From NCBI GenBank assembly GCA_034008185.1, contig CM067081.1, positions 13,763,821-13,827,820 on the forward strand: 64,000 bases of DNA, given 5' to 3'. Made by a program: the position numbers and the translations under genes. The DNA is from Gorsachius magnificus. Lineage: Eukaryota; Chordata; Aves; Pelecaniformes; Ardeidae. The notes below the pieces were generated by a model that was not told where the DNA came from, searched no databases, and saw nothing but the letters and a program-made list of their open reading frames with translations. Shown piece by piece: positions 56,905-64,000 of this stretch (its first letter is position 1; every line of letters starts with the position of its first letter).

Positions 56905-58555
56905 CAAATCAGAATCTTCTCAGGATGAACTTGTGCCTATTATCCCTTGTCTTTTCCATGTGACTCCTCATGAAAAGGGACTTTCCATCTTCTTTGTAAA
57001 TACCCTTTAAATGCTGGTACAAGGTGATGAGATCACCTCTGAGCGTCCTTTTCTCAATGCTGAACAAACCCAGTTCTCTCAGCCTATCCTCATACGCCAG
57101 GCTTCCCAGTCCTTTGATCATCTTGGTGGCCTTTCTCTGGAACCCTGCTAGCCTGTCCACATCTTTTTGGTATTGTGGGGACCAGAATTGTAAAGTGTTC
57201 CAGATGTGGCCTGACAAATGCGGAGTAGAGTGGGATAAGGACTTCTTATCTCTGCTTTTTGATGCAACCCAGCATCCTATTGGCCTTCTTTGCCGCAGCA
57301 GCACACTGTTCACTCGTCTTGAGCTTAGAATCATAGAATCCACCAGGACCCCTAGGTCCCTTTCCACAGAGCTGCTCTCCAGCCAGGTGGATCCCAGTCT
57401 GTGCTGCACTCCTGGATTGTGTTTTCCCAGGTGCAAGACCTTACACTTGGCCTTGTTGAACTTTGTACAGTTCTTGTTAGCCCACTTGTCCAGCCTATGC
57501 AGATCTTCCTTCAGGGTGGCTCTCTCTTCTGGACTGTCTACTTCCCCACTCGATTTGGTGTCATCTGAAAACTTCATCAGGCTACACTTGATCCTGTCAT
57601 CCAGATCACGTATGGAAATATTGAATAACATTGGGCCCAATATCAAACCCTGGGGGACACCACTTGTGACGGGTTGCCAGTTTGAAAAAGAGCTATTTAC
57701 CACCACACTTTGGGTGTCGCCTATCAGCCAATTCCCCACTTATCGCACAGACCACTTGTCTAGGCCATAACGTATCAATTTCTCCAGGACAAGGCTGTGG
57801 GGAAGCATATCAAAAGCCTTGAAGAAATCTAGGTAGACAATGTCCACCACTCGCCCCATGTAAGCCAAGCAGATCACTTTATCATAGAAAGGCACCAGAT
57901 TTGTCAAGCGCGATCTGCCCTTAGTGAAGCCGTGTTGACTTTTCCCAATCACGTGCTTCATTTGACTTGTGATGGCCCCCGGGAGGATTTGTTCCATAAC
58001 TTTCCCGGGGACTGAAGTAAGACTAATGGGCCTATAATTACCCAGATCCTCCCCTCAGCCCTCCTAGATAGGGGTAACGTTCACCTTCCTCCACTCCTTT
58101 GGGACATCCTCCAATCTCCACAACTTCTCCAAGATTATGGAGGGTGGCCTTGCAATGACATCAGCTAGCTCTCTCAACACCCTTGGGTGATGGTGTCAGG
58201 GCCCATCGATTTGTAGGGGTCAAGCTCCTCTAGTAATTCACATATTAACTCTTCACTGATGGTGGGTTTAGGGTCGGATCAACCCGAAGCCTGGGACCCG
58301 ACAACATTGGTAAAGACAGAGGTAAAGAAAGTGTTGAGAACCTCTGCCTTTTCAGCATTGTTGGTGACTGATTCACCTCTTCTGTTTAACAGTGGGCACA
58401 TGTTTTCATTCTGTTTCTGCTTGTGGTTTACATACCTGAAGAACCTTGTAATTTTTGACATTTCTGGCCAGTTTCAATTCAAGCTGAGTTTTTGCTCTTC
58501 TAACTGCATTTCTACACATTCTAGCAGTGACCTTGTAGCTCTCAATGGAACTATT
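56905..58555 (-). mobile_element. Older CR1, minus strand, truncated at both ends
   Basis: Minus-strand CR1 from the linker before RT (about 58555) to the C-terminal region. It stops near 56905, before the WNRLPRE block and the 3'UTR, so the tail is missing. It has a distinctive subfamily sequence (HNPGVQHRLGSTWLESS). An extra eight bases at about 57331-57338 match the CR1 tail unit. Confidence 0.92.
56909..57997 (-). pseudogene. CR1 ORF2 RT remnant with octamer insertion
   Basis: 57740-57997 carries SQHGFTKGRSRLTNLVPFYD and motif A as YLDFFKAFDMLPHS with the catalytic Asp. A stop separates it from 56909-57739 (276 codons), which has SGVPQGLILGPMLFN (motif B), FSDDTKSSG (catalytic box), [25 protein letters not shown] and, after a frameshifted stretch, FWSPQYQKDVDRLAGFQRKATKM and [20 protein letters not shown]. 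The shifted stretch begins at the eight-base insertion and ends where two bases are missing near 57190, which restores the frame by chance or selection. The 248-codon plus-strand frame at 57024-57770 is its antisense shadow. Confidence 0.9.
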
Positions 58556-58597
58556 ATAGTATTATAGATATTATAGCATATTATAGATATTATACAA
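58552..58597. repeat. (TATTATAGA)n-type short tandem repeat
   Basis: Repeats of ATTATAG/ATATTATAG units abut the 5' break of the CR1 at 56905-58555. Confidence 0.8.
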
Positions 58598-61500
58598 TAA
58601 TCTCAAACATTTTGGTTTATATCATTGTATTACATCTTGGGGTACTGATGAATAAGTGAACAACACAGGTTTTTCTTGGGATCCCTCTATTAAAATAAGA
58701 CGCCCATAATGCACAGATATGTGCTACTACTTCTCTATGTTTTCTCGCAGTCCTGACTGTAACAGCCTTTTTAGTAACAGTGCCTTATCCGCAGCATTCA
58801 TGTAATCCTAAAAAAAATTGACTTTTTAATATTGAAGAGTTGTCTGATTTTTAGAGAGCGATGTTTCTGTCTTTGGCTGCATCAATCCTGATCACACTAA
58901 TATGGCTCTTAAGGTTGTAGACTGGTTTGCTTTTACCTTAATATAATTAATTGAATTATAGAGATTAAAACTGTGGATTTTTTCTCATATATTTTACAAT
59001 ACTTGTCTGACAAATAATTTAAAACACAAGGTTTAGACAACATTTGGTGGGGTGTAGCTTTTTCCCTGTGAGCTCTTTTTTTTTTTTTCTTTTAGCACAG
59101 TATGAAGCTCTTTCACATATTTTGAAATGTCATGATCTAAGTAAGTGATTTTGATTCATTGTTTGACTGAACCTTAATCCTTTCTTTCTACCGTTTCTTT
59201 TTTAGCCTTTCATAAGTCTGTTCAATCACTGAAAAAATTTGGACTATTGACTTCTTAATCTAAGCTAAATAATTATATTTAAGCAGGAAATAGGTTGAGA
59301 AAAATATGTCAACATTTGATGGGGCAAACTATAAAGAAATTGTGAAGAATTTCTTCTTTAAGTCGTTTGAAAGTAGAAATAGGAATTGAGAAGAGGAAAG
59401 CTTTACTTAACTTGAGTGGAAACAGTGACATTTCTTCACTGGTCTATAGCCTGCCAAGTGAAAAAGAACCTTCTCTAATGCTTGTGACAATTACTATTGA
59501 AATTTTACAAGTCCTGGAAAATGTGGTCAACCATCATTAGGGGAAATAATCCCACTATGAGTCCGGGGAAAATGAAAAGCAGCTATGGCCGCTTTGATAC
59601 TACTTTGCACCCCTGCTTTCCCAAGTGCCGTAAGTTGGAAGATACATTCTGGTTGGTATCACAGCACAATATCCGTACCTTCACAGCAGTTCCTCCGCAT
59701 ATGTGCTTCTTTAGCTTTAGTCCTAGATACAGTCCCACCTATTTCTCATATCTTCATCTCCATAAAATGGGGTCCAGTTGTCTTATCCTGACCCAGTTCC
59801 ATTTGTGTTCTTAAAGTTTATCCTCTGTAGCCTTGGGCTTCCAGACTTTCTACTTTTTTGCTTATTAGCTCTTTATGTTTTTTCAAATCTGAGTCTGGCT
59901 TCAGCAATTTGCTGTCTCACATTGAGTGAGTCCAGAATAATGTTGGGTCCTATTAGAGATCTATCAATCCCGAATGGCAGACAAGCAGCAGAAATGTATT
60001 AAGTATCACAAAATAATTTTTTTTAAAAGCAAACTATAATTTAGTAGACAACTGCAAGACAATATCTAGGTATTGCAGAGCAAACTCATGAAGAATGTTT
60101 CATATATTTGCCAGGTGGCAATACTAACTGAAGTGTCAAAATTTTCTTTTGTGTGTAGAAGCCCATTCTTAAAATGGCATCATGACATGTTAGTGGTAGG
60201 TTTGTGGGGGTTTTTTTCAGGTTTTACTTATGTATTTTTGTATTGGTTATTCAAGATAATTTAATTTCTCTTCTTTTTCTTTTTTTTTTTTTTTTTTGTT
60301 TTAATCAATGAGCTACCCACTTCACAGCCTGATATTCCATGAGATTTCTCTCATATCAGGCTCAATAGCTTACTTGACCAATTAACTTCTTATCAGAATT
60401 CAGAAAATAAATTAAACTCTTCAGGCATAGTAGGTACAGTGAAACAGTAAGTCTAACTGAGCCAAATGTACTTTTCCCAAAAAATACAGATTTTATTTTT
60501 TTAGATTTTGTGTAATAGGTCACTTGGGTCAAATACTGGCTTGTAACTTGGCAGACTCAAGGATTCCATGAACGAAACCAGGTTCAGACACCTGGCTGGG
60601 ATTCACATTGCCAGATGTAAAGTCTATAATGCAAATATCTATGTCTGAGTAAGTTATGTTGCTTCATAGTTTGACTGGGAATAAACTTTTATAGTTTAAC
60701 TGGGAAAAAGAACATGTCAAAGGAGGGTTTCATCTTGTTGCAAAGTACCTGCCTAAAATAGGTCAGATGAATAAATGCTCTGTAGGTGTCTAAAGTTAGA
60801 TGAGGTGAATCATGCCCTGATTCATTAAGAGACATGAGTAAGCTGTGGACTGCTCATTAACTCAGCTGTAATTTAGCCAGGTGCTTGGCTGACTGAGAGA
60901 AAAATTGGATGTTTTTTGAAAATGAAGTCTTAATATGGCCAGATGAAGTAATGTTAAGCAACAGCAAACAGAAAAGATGGTTGGACATACAGATGAGACA
61001 AGATAGTATCATTACATATTAGATTGCATACTAGGTTAGACATAGTTAAAGTGAATTTTTAGCTCAATTTGGATCATCTTATAGTTTAGGCAGCTGTTGG
61101 ACTTATTCTCCTTTTCACTATACTATTTTATCCATCCTTAATTCAATCTCTGTCAGCAATCAGTATGCATCCCTTCTTTTTTGGAACAGGAGCGTATCAA
61201 CTTATAGCCTGGTCACAAAAATGACCATTGCTGCTCAGCCCGGTATTGTATGAGGGCACATTCTGATTATCCTTAATTATTATGTAATAACATTGTAATA
61301 ATAACATTGTATCTTTACAGCAGAAAACATCATGTTTACTGCTCTTTTTATATCAGAAAGCCTTTGAATTTTTATGTGGTTTTGAATTTTTACTTGTTCT
61401 GTTTCTTTTCATTCTTTAGATTAGTATTCAGTAACTCTTCACTTTTTAAATGTTATTTGCTGCATGTAGAAACAAAGGCAGACTTCTGCTGACTTATATA

Positions 61501-62429
61501 TACCCATTCTGGTAGGTTTTTCATAATGATTTATTATTCATAAAATGGACACAGGCCCCAATTTCACATTATAGGAAGGAGACAAGTGAAAAACAGGGTT
61601 TTGTTCATAACACAGTGGTAACAGCAATTATAGTATTTTTTTATTGGAACATGGGAAAAAATGAGTTAAAAACCTTAGTTCCACTACACAGAGCACACTC
61701 ACATATCAGCTTTGGAAATCAACAACAAAATATAACTGTGTACATGCAAAACAAAATCCATGTTATTTTAATGTAGAATATGACTACTGGGATCATTTTA
61801 GGTGTCTTTGTCAACATTAAAAAATGTACTTTTAATATGTTCTTTATCAGCTTAATGTTACTATTGGGTCTGTCAAACAAGCAAAAATGTCAAATAGGAT
61901 TCAAATGTAAGATGCCAATGCTTTGTAAATTCTTTTTTTAATTTTCATTTATTCTATTATTATTCTTTAATCCTTCTTTTGATGTTATTAAGCTCCTCTC
62001 CTTAAAAAAAAGGAAATTTTTTTTGTGAATTAGTCACTGGTAACCAGGAGGTGGGCTGTAGCCACCCAACCTGATGGGAAATATAATGGCAACTGGCAGA
62101 ATTGCCAACAAATCTATATCCATAATGCAATATTAATGTGAGTGTGCAGTGTATAACTCCAACTGGTGGTTGGCAAGGCCTAAAATAAATAAAAAAACCC
62201 ACCAATAAGCCAAAACAACAAAATGTTCTTTTGCATAGTGGGACTGACAGAGAACAGATTAATTATTTTTGCATATTTTGTAAAAGAAGTAGATCATCTC
62301 TACTGTCCTACTGCTTCCTAAATAATTGGGCATCAGTTCTGTGATGACTTAAATAAACTTAAACCCTGAAACAGAACTATGTGTTCATATTTCATTAAGT
62401 TAAAGAAGTTTCAGCAATGTATCACTCAG
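58598..62429. other. Unassigned AT-rich sequence, no confirmed gene
   Basis: Poly-T tracts (about 59078-59090 and 60281-60297) are the only clear simple repeats. The longest frame is 59497-59814 (105 codons, plus), which includes SSYGRFDTTLHPCFPKC. It shows no known domain, and a possible splice-donor-like GTAAGT at 59627 is the only gene-like hint. It is not called a gene. Confidence 0.5.
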
Positions 62430-62549
62430 TCAGTAGCAAGGGTAAGTCCTGTGGCTCTAGACTGGGACAGGCAAGGAGGGTTCCTGGAGCTTGGGAAACC
62501 TGAGTGAGAGCAGAGGGACCTGTCAGGAGCCAGCAACTCTTGAGAGCAA

Positions 62550-62583
62550 GGCTGACGTATGGCTGATGCGTGGCTGATGCAGC
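62550..62583 (+). repeat. Three 11-base tandem repeats in the CR1 5'UTR
   Basis: GGCTGACGTAT, GGCTGATGCGT and GGCTGATGCAG follow one another in the leader of the CR1. Subrepeats in a LINE leader can be promoter elements, but nothing here proves that role. Confidence 0.8.
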
Positions 62584-62811
62584 GTGGGCATTGCCAGGAG
62601 CAATGGTAGGATATCTAAACGGCTCTGAGGGAGCACCAGCGACCAGGAGTGCAGTGACCAGGACAGGTAAACAGGGCATGGCGTGTCAGAAGGGCATGGT
62701 GCAGTAGTTTGAGTGGCGGTTCATACAGGAGGGGGTCTGCAGCCCACTTGTAGGTCTGCAGCCCAGGGAAGTGCTCTAGGCTCTGGTGAAACGGTGGGCA
62801 CTTGTCTCAGA

Positions 62812-63787
62812 GCTAAAACCACTGTTCGTACAGAGAAAGCCCCTGAGACATCTGACGTGTCCACCGGGTTTGATATTGTAGGAAAGAAAACATCAGTACA
62901 GGCGGTTTATTGCAGCAAGTGCCCAAATTCTTCTCCTAATGAAAATGTAAGTACCTGCATAAGGTGAGCACAGGTTGATGTTTTGTTATGTCAGGTGGCC
63001 GAACTGCAGGAAATAGTTAAAAGGCTGTGCAATATTAGAGGAGATGAGACAGAAATAGATATGTGGTTTCAGAGCTATGTTCCTGTGGCAGACACCACAG
63101 AGAATGAGACACCATGGACCCTGGTGGCTCACAAAAGTGGGACTCCACATCAACCTGCACCCTCCACCATCACAGTCAGAAACAGATATGAAGCCTTAAC
63201 AGCTGAGGACGCCCATGAGCAAAGTCTGCAAAGTCCCCTGCAAGGGGAAACTGTACCAGCAACACACAGTCGACATCATAAAAAGAAACTGAGTGGTAGC
63301 AGTGGGTGACTCTCTGTGGAAGGGTACTGAGACACCCATCTGCTGACGTGACAGTCATGAGAGGTATGCTGCTTTCCAGGATCTAAGGTTCGAGATGTGG
63401 CCAAGCGGGTACCACAACTTATCAAGAGAATAGACTACTATCCAGTTACTATTTCATGTAGGCATGAATGACACCGAAAGCAGAAACCTGGGTAAAATCA
63501 AGGAAGACTTTCAAGCCCTGGAGGTACAAGTGAAAAACTTTGGTGTTCAAATTATCGTTTCTTCCATTTTGCCAGTTCGAGGGAAGGGGGCAGCCAGAAA
63601 TAGGTGCATAATATACATTAACTCCTGCTACGTGGCTGTTGCCGTCATGAGGGTTTTGGCTTTTACAACAATGGGACATTATTTGATTACTATAACATTA
63701 GGGAGGGATGGAATCCACCTATCTAGAAAGGGCAAGGGAATCTTCAGCAACAGGCTGGTTAACTTGGTGAGGAGGACTTTAAACTGA
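62812..63787 (+). pseudogene. CR1 ORF1: zinc-binding/coiled-coil N-terminus plus GDSL esterase domain
   Basis: CR1 ORF1 proteins bind the element RNA, and many carry a GDSL/SGNH hydrolase (esterase) domain. Here the N-terminal part reads SVQAVYCSKC with further Cys, then an in-frame TGA at 62965, then the heptad-like QVAELQEIVKRLCNIRGDE and the NRYEALTAE block near 63180. A shift between about 63250 and 63293 leads to the catalytic Ser motif VGDSLWKGTE, ended by a TGA (62.4-64 kb is CpG-decayed, so probably an Arg codon originally). Another shift precedes HVGMNDTESRN (GxND block, Thr to Met), SSILPVRGKG, and GRDGIHLSRKGKGIFSNRL, which provides the Asp and His of the triad. Two compensating shifts lie near 63630 and 63700. 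All three triad residues are still visible, but in broken frames. Confidence 0.85.
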
Positions 63788-63792
63788 AGGAC

Positions 63793-64000
63793 TTGGTGGG
63801 TGGGGTCCAAAATGGAAATGCTCGTCCCATCACAACCAACTGGGGAGTAAGTCAGGCCAACCAGTGTGCTGACAAATGGTCCTTAGCTGTGTCCCAAGAT
63901 GTGAACCAGAAGAGCAACCACCTCAAGTGTATGTGTACAAATGCACACAGTCTGGGAAACAAAGAGGAAGAACTGGAGCTCCATGCCCAGTGAGAAGGTT
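63793..64000 (+). pseudogene. CR1 ORF2 N-terminus (endonuclease start), truncated by window
   Basis: Six bases after the ORF1 stop a frame opens and reaches HLKCMCTNAHSLGNKEEELE, the usual beginning of the CR1 APE-type endonuclease (the TNAHS-x-GNK-x-EEL block). A TGA at 63991-63993 interrupts it after LELHAQ. The catalytic residues lie beyond the window edge. The short ORF1-ORF2 spacing fits a bicistronic CR1 transcript in which ORF2 is translated after ORF1. Confidence 0.82.

Larger units (their letters stand above)
62430..64000 (+). mobile_element. CR1 LINE 5' region (5'UTR, ORF1, start of ORF2), cut by window end
   Basis: Unlike every other CR1 here, this copy retains the 5' part. A GC-richer leader at about 62430-62800 is followed by an ORF1 remnant (to 63787) and the beginning of ORF2 (from 63793). 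The left boundary is approximate, set by the change from AT-rich DNA. Whether the 3' half follows cannot be seen. Several frameshifts and stops show it is not an active source copy. Confidence 0.85.

Noticed and set aside
57024..57770. 248-codon plus-strand frame
   Set aside because: It is exactly antisense to CR1 RT motifs on the minus strand.
1..64000. CRISPR array, bacterial operon or phage-like system
   Set aside because: No regularly spaced direct repeats with unique spacers, no dense operon-like coding and no ribosome-binding-site pattern. All content is vertebrate repeat DNA.
1..64000. Mitochondrial insertion, rRNA, snRNA or host protein-coding exon
   Set aside because: No recognisable mitochondrial, rRNA or snRNA segment, and no conserved peptide flanked by credible splice sites was seen by eye. 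A translated database search could still reveal short exons.

Overview
This window looks like avian nuclear DNA from a gene-poor region, either intergenic or intronic. The evidence is a high density of CR1 non-LTR retrotransposons carrying the typical ATTCTATG-type 3' tail, several endogenous-retrovirus-type solo LTRs beginning TGTYRYGGTTT and ending CA, an AT-rich background, and no recognisable host exon, tRNA, rRNA or other structural RNA. Placement within birds (probably Neoaves, from the LTR type) is an inference from remembered repeat families. I did not find a new biological system. The content is transposable elements, simple repeats and unassigned single-copy-looking sequence.

Layout. 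0.1-0.7 kb: solo LTR. 2.6-8.8 kb: old CR1 fragments and a CCCTT/CCCTG pentamer array. 9.4-10 kb: second solo LTR. 10.4-12.1 kb: a young plus-strand CR1 with a 375-codon open reverse-transcriptase frame. 14.4-17.7 kb: an old CR1 interrupted by a younger CR1 (nested insertion). 19-21.5 kb: a young minus-strand CR1 with almost intact C-terminal endonuclease, RT and C-terminal regions; it forms an inverted pair with the 10.4 kb copy. 24.9-30.3 kb: four CR1 fragments. 35.3-35.75 kb: a CR1 3' end split by a truncated LTR. 42.3-44.2 kb: a minus-strand CR1 split by a plus-strand CR1 tail. 50.1-50.5 kb: truncated LTR. 52.9-53.9 and 56.9-58.6 kb: older minus-strand CR1s. 62.4-64 kb: the 5' part of a CR1 with 5'UTR, a decayed ORF1 (zinc-binding/coiled-coil N-terminus plus GDSL/SGNH esterase domain) and the start of ORF2, running off the window.

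How the parts relate. In CR1, ORF1 encodes an RNA-binding/esterase protein, and ORF2 encodes an APE-type endonuclease followed by a reverse transcriptase that primes at the target, starting from the element's 3' tail. This explains why most copies are 5'-truncated and share the same 3' end. Every copy here carries at least one frameshift or stop, or is only partial, so none is likely to be autonomous. The nested insertions give a relative chronology of CR1 subfamilies and LTRs. The remaining stretches (12.1-14.4, 21.5-24.9, 30.3-35.3, 37.1-40.7, 44.2-50.1, 50.5-52.9, 54-56.9 and 58.6-62.4 kb) show no supportable genes. Short ORFs there match chance expectation in AT-rich DNA.
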